From Zygnema cylindricum (taxonomy: Eukaryota; Streptophyta; Zygnematophyceae; Zygnematales; Zygnemataceae), in contig JBBHKE010001339.1 of the NCBI GenBank assembly GCA_037447655.1, forward strand, positions 128,669 to 192,668: a stretch of DNA of 64,000 nt. Reading direction: 5' to 3'. This document shows positions 47,443-59,560 of this stretch, in pieces (positions within the stretch are counted from its first letter, which is position 1; every line of letters starts with the position of its first letter). Under the pieces are notes generated by a model. The model was given only the letters and a program-made list of their open reading frames with translations. It made no database searches and was not told the DNA's origin. The position numbers and the translations under genes are program-made.

Positions 47443-47460
47443 TCTCTCTCTCCCTCTACC
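47300..47460. repeat. Homopolymer C/G runs, gap and CT microsatellite
   Basis: A C run (47300-47332, broken by GCG) passes into a G run (47333-47355). Ten N (47356-47365) follow, then about 90 bp of CT dinucleotide repeat. The C-to-G mirror next to a gap is typical of failed sequencing ends and is unlikely to be faithful genomic sequence. Confidence 0.85.
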
Positions 47461-47465
47461 TCTTC

Positions 47466-47627
47466 TTGCTATCTCTGTCTCTGTTATCTCTCTTTTCTCT
47501 TCTTTATCTCTCTTGACTTCTCAATTTCTCCTCAATAATTCCCTCTCTCTCTCTCTCGCTGTATCTCTTAGATGTCCCTCTCTCTTCTTATATCCTCTCC
47601 CTCCTCTCCCTTCCCTTCCCTTTACTC

Positions 47628-47659
<32 letters not shown>

Positions 47660-49168
47660 CCTGTCTCTCTCTCTCTCGGAGTCACTCACTCCACGCCCTT
47701 GTCGCATTCTGATGAGGCGGCAAAATTGGAGTCCGTACGGAAATTTTTTGGGCGTCCATCCTCGGCCAATCAGAGCGAAGCTACTGACAAGTCGCGTCTT
47801 TTCGGGCTTCCGAACGGTACTAGAATTGTACGGTACTGTACGAAATGGTATGGAATTTATGGATTCGTACCTGATCGTACCTTTCGGTCGACCCCTCACG
47901 TGGAGATTCGGACGGCCAATGACGACCTTCGGGCGGCGGAATAAATATGATTTTTGGTTGGTTGGTTTGAAACGGTAAAGTACGAGTTCCACGTGGACTT
48001 AAATGTGTTGTTGCGACAAATGAAACGACGAGAAAGAAGTTTCCGAAGCAAAAAAAAATGTACGGTATGTACTTTAACGACTTTGCTTGGTTCGTTCAAG
48101 TTTCGAATTGATTATTGATTGACACGTGTAGGAATGGTTTGTGTGACTCTTTTTACGCTTTTTTTTGAGTGGGTGCGATAATTTCGTATTCCGGGGTGGG
48201 GGACGCGACGCAGAATTGTGTATTTTGATTGGATGACGGTTCGTTTGGCGATCTTTATGCGACGCGTGAGAAGATTCTGTGCAATTGGCGGGGTACACTC
48301 GTGCGATTGGTTTACGACGCACAGCGATTTTTGTGCGATTTTTGGTTCGTGCCTGTGGAGTTTGTGCCAGCGTGGACCAATGTGAGAGTGGACGACTCTC
48401 AATTGTCGGTGGTCAAATTTAAGAGTTGCGTACGGATGATTTAGTACGGTACTGTACAGATTGTTTATATTTTGGATTATTACGCGATCTTTTTGTTTTT
48501 ATCTTGTCGGCTTTCCTACTCGAGTTGATATTGTTTTAGAGTTTTAACGCTTGAGATCAAAAGTACGGTTTTGTGCGGACGTAATGTATACGCACTTTAA
48601 ATTTTAGTGCGTAAATGTCATATAATATGCACTGTAAATTGTGAAAGTCAAAAATATTGACATGAGTAGAACCATAAATAGACTCAGATTCAAAAATCTA
48701 AAGCAATTGGCGGGTTACATGAGAACATGACCTACATTTTCGAAGTAAACTTGGATATAAAAAAAGAGAAAATATTAAAATAATCTTAATAAAGTTAATA
48801 GTACGGACACACTAACAGACAAGCAAAAGGTGTGAACTGTGAACTATCACAATAAGTACAGTACAGTACAGTACAATGTACTTGTAACTTGTGAGTGTTC
48901 AACAACACAATAACATAATTTGTCTTATTCACGTCAGCAAAATTGTAAGCATGTCTCACGTTAAATTAAGTTAAAAAGCATTTTCCCGTACTAATGTACG
49001 GTAAAGTACAGTACTGTACTCTGATGTTAGAACCGACGAATGATAGATTTTCTGCCGCAAACAGTGACATAGAAATCTGTCGCAAGCTGACGTCATCTAA
49101 TGGTGTGCCCATCGCATTACTATATTACAAACAAAATAGTCGAACGTATTTTACTATTTTGTTGCCTT
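47466..49168. other. Intergenic, no recognised gene
   Basis: CT-rich tracts extend to 47690. Beyond them lies GTAC-rich unique sequence with short frames and no recognised domains. Short GTACAGTACAGTAC repeats occur near 48855-48880 and 49000-49020. Confidence 0.5.
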
Positions 49169-49362
49169 TACACCGTGAATCGCTATTAGTGTTGATGTTT
49201 TTTTCGTCTATTTAAACATCTTTTCTCCGTACACACTTGTCGGTTTGTAGATCTGACGGTTGCGATTGAAAAGTAACATTCTCAGCTTCCGATTGGCGGT
49301 CTCAAAAAAAATGTTTTTAAGTGGCGAAAAAAACATTGACGCTAATAACGATTCACGGTGCA
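49169..49362. mobile_element. TA-type MITE (194 bp)
   Basis: The ends are TA-CACCGTGAATCGCTATTAG and GCTAATAACGATTCACGGTG-CA. Subterminal TTTTTTTCGTCTATTTAAA and TTTAAGTGGCGAAAAAAAC are inverted. The right TA has mutated to CA. Confidence 0.88.
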
Positions 49363-49494
49363 ATATAGGTCACATGAATATGGGTTTAAGTTCTTCCTGT
49401 AGTCCCCCTTTACTTAAATCGTCTTCATTACTAATTTGTACAGCAACAGCTGGCCAAACGTATAGTCAGAACAGTAAACAAGTCATCTGATTGG

Positions 49495-49660
49495 CGCACG
49501 TGTCATAGTCATTTGCGGTCGATTTCGCGATACTTGGATTTGAAAAGTTCCAGCTGCCGTGAACACTCGACCACGTTGTCTCACACGTGTCATAGTCATC
49601 GCTGGTTGGTTTCGGAAAAAGTCCAAACTGTCGCGAATGCGAAATATACGAAATTTATCA
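49495..49660. repeat. Diverged direct repeat upstream of GH81 containing CACGTG
   Basis: CACGTGTCATAGTCAT occurs at about 49498 and 49582. After each copy comes a similar GATTTCG or GGTTTCGG segment. The CACGTG core is a G-box, so a role in the GH81 promoter (start about 400 bp away) is possible but unproven. Confidence 0.5.
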
Positions 49661-49986
49661 GAGATAGTACAATACACTGTACGGAGTGACAATACACAAG
49701 TGTACGGTTCTGAATATTCTATAAATTCGTCTGAAAGCGACTTTATATTTACGCCAGCTCACAGTTTCGTCTCATTCGCAGGAATTTCCAGGAAAGGAGG
49801 GGCGGCTGGGAGGGCACAGGGAGGGGCGATTTTCGCTGGAAATAAAAGATGCAAAAATAATAAAATATGCTTTTACTTACGAAAAATAATTTAGTATTTT
49901 TTAGGGTTAGTAATTTGTTTACCTTTTTCTACACTATTTGAGTTCGGGAAGGTCTAACCCTAAAAATACATATCTCCAGGTGACAG

Positions 49987-52900
49987 ATGGCAGGCCCAGG
50001 ATTCCCCTCCATCTCCTCCACTGTCGCTCCACCCCCCACCGCCTTTACAACCGCCAACTGCCACGTAAGCAACTGCCACGTAACCTTTGTTGCCTTCCTT
50101 GCTTCAATGCCACTACTTCTCCACCCTCCTCCCGCTCTCCCTCACCCTCCCCTCTCCCTCTCCCTCCCCCTCTCCCTCTCCCTCTCCCCTCTTCCTCTCC
50201 CTCCCCCTCTCCCTCCCCCTCCCCCTCTCCCTCCCCCTCCCCCTCTCCCTCTCCCTCTCCCCCACTCTCTCTCCCTCACCCTTCCCCCCCCTCTTCCTCT
50301 CCCTCCCCCTCTCCCTCTCCCTCTCCCCTCCCCCCTCCCTCTCACCCACTCTCTCCCCCTCCCCCTTCCCCCCCCCTCTTCCTCTCCCTCCCCCTCTCCC
50401 TCCCCCTCCCTCTCCCCTCTCCCCTCCCCCTCCCCCTCTCCCTCTCCCTCTACCCCCCTCCCCCCTCTCCCCCCCTCACCCCCTCTCCCCCTCTCCCCCT
50501 CTCCCTCTCCCTCTCCCCCTCTCACCCTCCCCCTCTCCCTTCCCTCCCTCCTCCCCCCAGGCGCCCTTCCCTACCAACGAGCCTTGGCAAAACTTTGTCC
50601 TGAACAGCGGCACCGTACCGGAGCTGGTGCTTCCGTACAGCACTAGCGTCCAAAATACAGGACTGGCATTTGGATGGCCGGAGATAAGCGACTCAGGACA
50701 GCTCGTGGCACAGGTGGGGGGGGAGGGGAGGGGAGGGGAGGGAAAAAGGGAGGGAGAGGGAGAGAGAGGCGGAGAGGGATTATACGTCTGTGTTTCTACA
50801 ACTTACCGACGATCTCTTCTCTCTCTGTCTCTCTCTCTCTCTCCCTCTCTCTCTTGCTCTCTCTCTTCTTCACTCCCTCCCTCCCTCCCTCCCTCCCCCC
50901 CTCCCTCTCTCCCTCCCTCTCTCCCCCTCCCCCTCCCTCCCCCCTCCCTCCCTCCAGGGTCTCTCGCCCGATCTTGTCCTTTCGATTGTGGAGCCACTCC
51001 CTGTCCGCCAGCTGTCAGCCTACGACAAGCTGTCTGTCACAGTCACATGGGGCGCCAGGCTGGCTGCCATGCTGACACGTGGCAGTCCCTACCTCACCTT
51101 CCGCCTCTCTCACGCCTCTCCCTGCCTATCCTCTTCCTCCCATCAGATTCTGTCTCTCTCCGCCAAACCTAACAAAACCGAGCACCTCATAAAGCTCTCC
51201 AACGGCCAGGTTCCCCTCTATCCCTTTCTATCCCTCCTCCCCTTCCTTACCATCCCTGCCTCCAGTTCTCGGAACCCCCTACCTCCTGGCCACATTAAAA
51301 AAAAAAATTGTGCCTAATTTCACCAATCTTACTGCCCAAATTCCTAATAACTCCTCTATTGTATGAAATCTCTCTCCCTCTCTCCCTCTCTCCCTCTCTC
51401 TCCCTCTCTCTCTCTCCCTCCCTCTCTCCCTCTTTTTCTCTCTCTTTCCCTCTCTCTCCCTATTTCCCCCTCCCTCTCCCTCTCCTCCTCTCTCTCCCTC
51501 TCTCTCTCCTCCTCCCTCTCCTCCTCCCTCTCCTCCCTCTTTTTTTCCCTCTCCTCCCTCCCCCTCTCTCTCTCCTCCTCCCTTTTTCTCTCCCTCGCCC
51601 TCTTTCTCTCCCTCTTCCTCTCCTTCCTCTCCCTCCCCCTTTCCCTCCCCTCCTCCCTCCCCCTCTCCCTTCCCTCCTCCCTCCTCCCCCCCCTCCTCCC
51701 TCTTTCCCTCCTCCCTCCCACCTCCCTCCTCTTCCCCTCCTCCCTCCCGCCTCCCTCCCTCCTCCTTCCCTCCTCCCTCCCTCTTTCCTCCTCCCTCCTC
51801 CCTCCTCCCCCTCCTCTCCCTTCCCCTCTGCCTCCCCCTCCTCTCCCTTCCCCTCTGCCTCCCCCTCCCCCTCTCCCATTCCTCTCCCTCTCCTCTCTCC
51901 TCCCTCCACAGACTTGGGCGGTATTCTCCTCCTCTCCTCTTGATCTCTCCCCCGACCTGACTTCCAGTTCCCCTTTCTCGGGAGTAATTAGGGTGGCTTT
52001 GGTGCCTTCTGGAAACCCTAATGTCATCGACATTTTGTCAAGGTATTGTTCCGTGTACCCCCTGGGGTGTGACGTGACAGTTCAACAGCTCAGTCTCTCG
52101 TACCGGTGGAAAACGGAGAGTTGGGACAGACGCTCGGGAGACGAGCTTCTCATGCTCACACTTCCAGGTAGGATTTTTGCTTAAAATTGGAGTTGAATGA
52201 GTTGGATTGGGTTTAACCCGGTACAGTTTGGCGATTCAACATTTGCAAATCGGTCGAAAGATTTAGAATTTTGCGGTGTGACCTCGGAATGTAGTGCTAC
52301 GTGGTTTTTGTATGTAGTGCTACGTGGTTTTGGAATGTAGTGCTATGTGGTTTTGGATTGTGTTTGTGGGTGGATTTGGAGAGTAGTGCATCGCTGTTTT
52401 TGTTTGGATGGTTGTGCTACATGGAGTTTTTGGATGGTTGACTCTTTCGGGCTTTTGATTGTCGTCTTCTGGGTGTGAAGGACCCACACCCTATTGTGGT
52501 CACATTGTTGTGTTTGTAATATGACTAATTCGCACTGAAGTTGATTGGTAGATGAGTACACAGTGCGTCGCTATTAGTGTAAAAGAATTATTAGAGTATA
52601 GAGTCAAATAGTGTTTTTAACTTTGTTTCGGGTTCAAGGACCCAAAACCAACAAAATATTGACGCTAATTAACAAACATAAAACTAATTTAGCTACTTAC
52701 TGTAGCCGCTATAGCCTGTGTTCTCACATAGTCAACTGTTAAACATGTGAGAACAGGTTCGCGAAACTATTACTATGAATCAAATTCTAATGCACTATCT
52801 GTCACATTTTCCGTACTTCCGTACGAAATAATTGTCAATTTTCATACGAAATGACACATTTTGTACACTACACTATTTAAATACCTCCTGAATTAGAGTA

Positions 52901-55900
52901 GTAGACACTAATTATGCTGTACCTATAGAAACATAGAGGAAATCAATTGTATAATGAATCCTATTTTAGGTTCGGAGGTCACGATTAAGGGACTCCGTTT
53001 TAGTGTTATTAACACTTTAGCGATTCACGTGTAGTTTTGACAGTTTGGGGAGTTTTGTTTTACTTTTTTTGGAATTCTTGTCTTTTCTAACGTTTCCATA
53101 GTATTTCATTGGAGCTGGTGTGCTGACTTGGAGATTGACAACTGAAAAAAAATGGACGTGGTAGTTTGGAGTACGTCTAATTTTGTATGACTATTTTGTA
53201 TGTACCAACGAGGAGGTTTTTTGAGGCAATCTTTGCGAATCCATAACATGTTTTCTCGTCGTCACGATGTGTGATTGTAAAGCCACCTTTTTGTTTGACT
53301 TGGGAATTTGAAATTTTGGAAATTTCTTGGTTGCCGCTCCTCAGTACACCGGGCAGTTTTGCATGGTACGGGTTTTAATAAAGAGGCGGCTTCATTATCG
53401 TACAACACTTTGGACGGATCTGCAATGGGACACATCGGGGCGAAATGGGTGTTGGTCTTGGACGGGCGAAACATGGGGTGGCATTCTCGAAAGGGCTTTA
53501 GGAATGCAAAAGACAAGGAAGCCGTACAATCAGCCCTAGTGAAGGTATGTAACTATTTATCGGCAACTTGAGTGTACGGGTTTGTACTATTGACTCACGT
53601 CACATATGCTAAAAATGGGCGAATATCCATGCATAATGAAGGATCCCAAAAAGTATCCGCATGAAATTTTCGCTATAGTTTTGCACGGTTGACAAATTAT
53701 GTGGTAACTGCGTTGGAAATGTTTGCACTTAACGCAATTTTTGCACTCTTCGAATACAGGCCAGAAGTAGGTGATGAAGCATGGGGCATAGGAAGACTTT
53801 TGACTGACAGATGAGACGGGAATTTCAATTGGAGATGAGTTGGCAAAGTTGGTGCCTGTTGGCTTTTTGGAACAGGACGTGGCAGCTTTGACTCCTCTGA
53901 CGGAAATGACGTCAACGTACTTTTTTGGCAAAGCAGCCGCTCGAGCCGCCCGTTTAGGAATTATTGCGGAGGAAGTGGGAATGTCAGACGAGGCAAGCTG
54001 CGTCCGACAATTTTTGCGACATAACCTGACACCGTGGTTCACCGGAACTGTGGCTGGCAATGCCTTGCTATACGACAGTGTATGGGGAGGGATTGTCAGT
54101 AAAGCAGGTGCAACGGATATGGTACACTTTCTGAACCCCATTACTCTCTATCACTCAAAAATATGTGATAACACCATCTTTCTATGTTAAGAGCAATATT
54201 TGTATAGAAGCTAGATTAGCATAAATAATACTAATATGTGGCATGGTGGCGGTCACTCCCTCATAGCCATCAACACTGTCTTCTGATTTTTGGTCTAAAT
54301 ATTTCATAACTGAATAAGCTTGTTACTGTCCGAGTGTCATCTAATTAGTAAGACATGCCTTCTGTTGCTGAATGTAGCCTTGTGTCCATTCTTTGTTAGT
54401 CAAAATTACATTGATTGAGTCCATTCTCCTTATGATTGACACGGAAAGGAACACGCACCAAAGAACGAATACAAGATTGATGTACGATACGAAATAAAAA
54501 GAGAACTGACCTGTCTTTGGCCGATCCAACAATTCGCACATTGTACCCAACATTTTCCCTCTCTGTGTGAGAATTCGTACACAACTCACATATGCCTTAA
54601 CTTAGGAAGACCATTAACAAAGACATTATACATGGCAGACTTTGTTGACATGTCTGCACCTTCCTCAACAGTGGGAACGTAACTAAAATTCTGATCTCCT
54701 TGGTCGTAACCAAATTCCTAACAAAATGCCACTGAAATTGCAAATGTTTTGTCCTCTTATGGAATACGAGATTTTTAACTAAGGCCATAGAACTCATACT
54801 GTGAGAATAAATTTTCTTGCATCCAACTGAAACACATAACTCTTTAAACATTTCCTTGATCCAAACTGAAGCTTTCGCATCATGACACGCGGCCATGTAC
54901 CCGGCTTCCGTAAATGCCTCCATGAAACCGGATGGACCTTCTGCTGGTGATTATTTGTAGCGCTCTTAATTGGTGTCTAAGGTAGTTAGTGCTCTAGAAA
55001 TTTAAGAATGATAGGAAGGCAAATGAAACCTACACCTTTGCCATCGGCGGGTTTCAATAGCCCTCGGCGTCTTCGTAAGACCTTCCGTCTTCCCAAGTGC
55101 CCTCTCTGGAATCCAATAAAAAGCCATTCAGTTTTAGAAGGACATGATATGAGGGATCTTTTCCACCCGATCCTTTCAGACTTGATAGGTTCTGCGGTAC
55201 TAGTAATTCGGATGATTGGATGCAAGAATTAGTCGAACACCTAATGCGCTTGGTCTATGAGAAATTTTGAGTCAAGAAGATAGATAAGAAAGGAAGTAGT
55301 AGATTAACGAAGAGCCAGATCAGAGTTCAAGCAATGAGAGTTTAGAAAGTGAAGATGAAGACGCCAAGAAAGAACAACAGAGAAAGAGGAAGCAAAAAGT
55401 GGAAGACCCTTAGACTTTGACGAAGATTTTGAGGCTGAAGAAATTCTTTAAATGTCTGGAAAGCCTGTATTTTTCAACGATACTAATTATGCCGTTTGGA
55501 GGAAGTACATCAAAGGACAGCTGATCTTCAAGAGATTGTGGAAGGTCGTCAAAGGAGAAGAATCCAAATTGAAAGATCCTAATGCGCAAAAATTGTGGAG
55601 ATTGGAGGACATCACTGCCTTTCAACACTTATGCAAAGTTGTACCGCTTCGGTACACAATCATTTTCTTGACTCACAACATGCCTATGGGTGTTGGAAGT
55701 CCATAGCGAATTAGTTCAAAAAGGGTGTTGAGGATAAAAGTCAATGTATCTTCCAGGATATCATTTAGTTCAAATTAAACATAATTAATCGATTATTGAT
55801 GCAGTTAAGAGATATAATATCTTAAATGAACAGCGGGTTAGTCATGGCAAAGTGGTAATGATGGGGACAAAGTACTATTCTTTCTAAATGGTGGGCCAGA

Positions 55901-58727
55901 TAAGCTAGTCTACTTGAAAAAATTCTTATGGCTAGAAAAAGACCTATTATGAGTTTGATGTGAAATACTCACAAACGACAGAATAGAGGAAGTATTTCGA
56001 GAGGGTCTAATAATATAGGAGCATTAAAGTGGAATTTTCGCGGAAAAATCGGAAGTTGATCTTCATTTTCACGAAAATCACTGACAGGAGGAATTTCGGA
56101 AAATTGGAGAATCGAAATCGGATGACGAAGGGAATCCTCCCGCTGAAGACAAGAAAGTGAAATCTGTAATGAAGGGCGTGGCCAGTATGTACGGAGCGAC
56201 GAAGTGCATCATGAAAATCACAGAATAGACAAGCCGACCGTACGCGAACACGAATTAGAGGAGGAAGACGTGACTGAACTTCGGCGAGGGTCTTGCTAAA
56301 CAAGGGGAAAGACACCTGACAGGCTGTCGTACGATCAAAAAGGTGGAGATGTCTCAAAATCACATTATTTTATTTCAGTGGCACGTGAAAATGATTTTCT
56401 TTTTATAACAATTATTTAATGAGAATATGTCAGGGGATCCTCATTCATTATGCCGAAGTCATTATGCAAAAGCTAGACAGTCCGGCGACTGGGAAACTAA
56501 GTGGAAAATGTATGGAAAAAGGAGTTAAAATCAGTTGTTTACAATCACACATTCGAGGAAGCTAAGTTACCTCATGCAAAAGAAGCAATGGACGCTAAGT
56601 GGGTTTTTAAGACTAAGAGAAGCGGATATGGGGAAAACATCAAATATAAACTAGGTTACGTTGTAAGGGTCCTCAACAAAAAGAGGGAAAGGCTTATATT
56701 GAGACTTACGTTCCCTTAGTTAAAGTCGATTCTTTACGCATGATCATGGCCTTTGCTAAGGTTGGAAAGAAGCACATCCATCAGATGCATGTTGAAATGA
56801 CATTTTCAAATGGTGAGTTGGAAGAAGAGGTTAACATGAAGGTGCCAAAAAGGGTGACACCGCAATCTTGAATGGTGTGACGCTTATGTAAGTCCCTCAA
56901 CAGTCTAAAGGACCAAAGACTTGGTACTTACAATAAGGTCTTAATTGAGTACGCATTTGTACGAACAGTTTCCGATTCATGAATTTACATTAAAGAAGAT
57001 AGAGAAGGTCAGCTTAAATTCTTTGTGTAGGCCGACACACTACACCTTGAACCGTTATTAGCGTCAATGTTTTATTAGCGATTTTCTATGTTAGTCGCGG
57101 AACCGCTTTCGACGCCATTGGATCCAAAGGTACATAACAGTAAGTGTGAAGGTATGGAAACTGCTAACGTACTTTATGGGGAGGCGTTCAGCTGTTTAAT
57201 GTACCTTAACATTGGTACATGAACGAATATTTTGGCGGACGTTCAATCGTCAGTAGGTACCAAGTGCCAAAGAAATTTCATTGGGAGGCAGTTAAAAGAA
57301 TCTTTAGGTGTCCGTGACACTGTGAATCTTGGACTTTTGTGCACGCCAAATGGAATTTTAGAATGTTAAGGATATTTCGATGTGTATTGGGACGATGATT
57401 TTTAAAAAATCGACGTCCCGTCAGGTCTGGTCAATAAAACATTTACTCCATTATCAAAAGTACACATTTTTCGTCAAATATCAATAAATTAGTGGAAGGC
57501 TTTTCTCCCAACACTCACAAATGTTTTTTCTCTCTCAACTCTAGCTAGACCGACTACAAAAGTATTCTTCCTCACTATACACGGAGGTGAACCTGCCACA
57601 CGCTCCACTATATCAACAAACTGACACTCAACTAACAAGAGCACTCACAATTACTAAATGAAATGACTAACACATAACATAGACATACACGCACTATCAC
57701 AATGAAACGTGTGCAGGACTAAAACGGAAAGTACCTCACAGTAAATAACAAACCAACACAAAACCGACATATGAAACAAAACAAAAAATGAACTGACGCG
57801 ACTTCGGCCGATCCGCCAATTCGCACATTGTGCCTAACAGAAAGTCCTTTATTTGTTTCTTGAGACTAAAAATAGTAGACATTTTAGTTATATTTAGTTA
57901 CATTGTTTAGATATTTGGCCTAACAACCTTTATTTGATATTCACGTTTTTGTCTTTTCTGATGTGCAGTTTGGAGACTTCGGTTTGGCTGTATACAACGA
58001 CCATCATTTCCATTACGGCTACTTTCTTTATGCTGCCGCCGTACTCGCTAAACTGGATCCCGTGTGGGGCGTTACGTATAAAGCCCAGATCTATGCGCTA
58101 GTCAGTGACTTTATGACCCTTAACTCCAATGATCCGTACTTTCCTCAACTTCGACATTTCGATCCGTACGCCCTACATTCTTGGGCGTCAGGGCTAACCG
58201 AGTTTGCAGACGGTCGTAACCAGGAAAGTACGAGCGAGGCTGTGAATGCGTACTACGCCGCCTCATTGGTCGGTTTTGTCTTCGCGGATCTTGAGCTAGC
58301 CAATGCCGCTGCCACACTGGCAGGATTTGAGGCGCTATCCTCGAAGATTCTGTGGCACGTCAGTACCAAATCTACTTTTTATCCTCCGGCATTTAAGGCG
58401 GAAAGCCGGGTGGTAGGAGTGCTTTGGGCCACGAAACGTGACGCAGGGTTGTGGTTTGCACCGGCGATGGATTTCAAGAAGCGTTTGGGGATTCAGGTGC
58501 TACCGGTGACGCCGTACACGGAGATATTGTTTACTGATGCGTCATATGCGAAGGAGCTCGTCGATTGGGCGAAGCCTGTGGCAGATTCTGACGCGTGGAA
58601 TGAGTATCTATATGCGATACAGGCGATTTATGATCGTGACGGGGCGATTTTGAAAATTAACGCACTCCAGAGTTTCAACGACGGAGATTCACTCTCGAAT
58701 CTCCTTTGGTGGGCCTATACGCGCTAG
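49987..58727 (+). CDS. GH81 endo-1,3-beta-glucanase
   Basis: Seven exons with matching phases: 49987-50064, 50561-50713, 50958-51209, 51912-52167, 53345-53544, 53876-54121, 57969-58727. The product is about 647 aa, close to the plant GH81 length. The enzyme hydrolyses internal beta-1,3-glucosidic bonds (laminarin, callose) with inversion. The N-terminal beta-sandwich region shows PTNEPWQNFVL, LVLPYSTSVQNTGL and LTLP. The catalytic domain shows SALVKDVAALT, RAARLGIIAEEV and AVYNDHHFHYGYFLYA with the expected acid D406. It also has NQESTSEAVNAYY with the conserved glutamates E481 and E485. The acceptor at 53875/53876 was chosen because it restores the family motif and phase. Exon 1 is the least certain: an upstream exon could join at 49986. 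No signal peptide is visible in the predicted start. Introns 1-3 are pyrimidine microsatellite, and intron 6 is full of retrotransposon fragments. Confidence 0.9.
50065..50560 (+). repeat. GH81 intron 1: CCCTCT polypyrimidine tract
   Basis: From about 50110 to the acceptor at 50560 the coding strand is almost pure C/T (CCCTCTCCCTCC units), about 450 nt. The donor is GTAAGC and the acceptor CCCCCCAG. Confidence 0.9.
50714..50957 (+). repeat. GH81 intron 2: purine block then polypyrimidine block
   Basis: The intron starts with about 65 nt of GGGGAGG-type purine. After a short unique core it runs about 140 nt of CTCTCT and CCCTCC to the acceptor CCTCCAG. The purine and pyrimidine halves are complementary and could base-pair in the transcript. 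Confidence 0.85.
51210..51911 (+). repeat. GH81 intron 3: CCCTCT polypyrimidine tract
   Basis: About 540 nt (51370-51908) of nearly pure pyrimidine run into the acceptor CCTCCACAG. The donor is GTTCCC, a weak GT site. Confidence 0.9.
52557..53033. mobile_element. TA-flanked MITE in GH81 intron 4 (477 bp)
   Basis: The ends are TA-CACAGTGCGTCGCTATTAG and AACACTTTAGCGATTCACGTG-TA. The element is longer than most relatives and has an AT-rich centre, so it may contain a further insertion. Confidence 0.75.
54430..54555 (-). mobile_element. Copia-type LTR fragment (reverse orientation)
   Basis: On the minus strand it begins TGTTGGGTACAATGTGCGAA, with the TG start usual for an LTR. A related sequence beginning TGTTAGGCACAATGTGCGAA lies at 57700-57836 in the same orientation. 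The fragment abuts the RNase H remnant at 54597-54923, the order expected of a minus-strand copia element. Confidence 0.6.
54597..54923 (-). pseudogene. Ty1/copia RNase H C-terminal fragment
   Basis: The frame reads TEAGYMAACHDAKASVWIKE, then FHKRTKHLQFQWHFVRNLV and LLRKVQTCQQSLP. This is the end of the copia polyprotein RNase H domain (usual form AEYMAAC, KRTKHI, HFVR). Only this terminal part survives on the minus strand. It sits in GH81 intron 6. Confidence 0.8.
55452..55850 (+). pseudogene. Ty1/copia gag fragment
   Basis: MSGKPVFFNDTNYAVWRKYI and LWKVVKGEE match the start of a copia gag (UBN2-like) region. A frameshift near 55640-55700 is followed in another frame by a KKGVEDKSQC-like stretch. 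No zinc knuckle was found. Its orientation is opposite to that of the RNase H fragment. Confidence 0.75.
56501..57032 (+). pseudogene. Ty1/copia reverse transcriptase fragment
   Basis: MDAKWVFKTKRSGYGENIKY matches the start of the copia RT domain. It is followed in shifted frames by IHQMHVEMTFSNGELEEEV and a WYLQ region. Several frameshifts and stops are present, and the YVDD active-site region is not preserved. It is probably part of the same + strand element as the gag fragment. Confidence 0.78.
57041..57080. mobile_element. Single MITE end in GH81 intron 6
   Basis: TA-CACCTTGAACCGTTATTAG followed by GCGTCAATGTTTTATTAGCG is a left end of the TA-type family. No matching right end was found nearby. 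Confidence 0.6.
57700..57836 (-). mobile_element. Second copia-type LTR fragment
   Basis: Resembles 54430-54555 over about 120 bp, including CAATTCGCACATTGTGCCTA near the end and GAACTGAC. Both LTR pieces read as minus-strand LTR starts, about 3.3 kb apart. They may bound one eroded minus-strand element into which other fragments were placed. Confidence 0.55.
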
Positions 58728-59560
58728 AGATCGTTTACATGTAGGATGAATTTGATCATCCTGTTCCTATTTTTGTATGCTATATTCCTATTTTTTTCGG
58801 AAATTGAATAGCGCCTTTCTCACAACCATGTGTAAGAATTGTAAATAAGAAATAATTCAAATAATGCAATAATAATTCAAAGTTCCCATTCCACAAGGCT
58901 ATATGTTATTGATGAAATATGTATGGCTGCAAGTCATGTCTTCAACAGGATTTGAAAACAGAGTTGGTGTTTAAAATACTTTTGTAGTCAACTCCTCTGG
59001 ACTTATCCAAACTCATCTGAACAGAAAATACATTTTTTAAGACTAATTGTCAGTTCAGAACGGCGCCTCGTCATGTCGATTTGAAGTTCTCCACAACAGT
59101 TAAAAAAAATTTTAAGCATCAACAGCGGTTCCCTGTTAACAGACAAATTCGTGGCACAGATCATAAATGACCCTGAGACTTCCAATTGAAATTACAAAAA
59201 ATTCCATTACAAAAAGACTTTCAAAAACATTGACAACGAAATATGGCAGTATAAGATTCGGTAAGCCCCCATTTTTAGTAATGTTGTTAAAACAAATGTT
59301 TTCTATTGATTGATGCAGTGCAATCTTGAAAATTCTGGACATAAAAAGTCACTTTCCAGATAAAGTCAGAGAAGATGAATACTCATAACATGACATGCTA
59401 CTTCATTTAAAAAGGTTAGGTTTAATAAACATCCTAAACCCATCTCTGACACAATCACTCATGAAGCATTGTCCGTACAGACTAAAAAAATGTTTTCGAA
59501 AACAAGTAGCTATCGTCGCCGTTTCGGAAACCTTTAAATAGGCGTTTGTCTGTTCGTCCG
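58728..59560. other. Region downstream of GH81, no gene recognised
   Basis: Contains the presumed GH81 3' UTR, then AT-rich sequence without a recognisable frame. Confidence 0.5.

Noticed and set aside
51356-52184. Long frames covering GH81 intron 3 on both strands
   Set aside because: They are microsatellite translations. Only the part from 51912 onward on the + strand is real GH81 coding sequence.
53811-53875. Earlier start for GH81 exon 6
   Set aside because: Acceptors at 53811 and 53835 break phase. Those at 53840 and 53849 keep phase but insert 9-12 residues absent from the family. The acceptor before 53876 restores SALVK-DVAALT.
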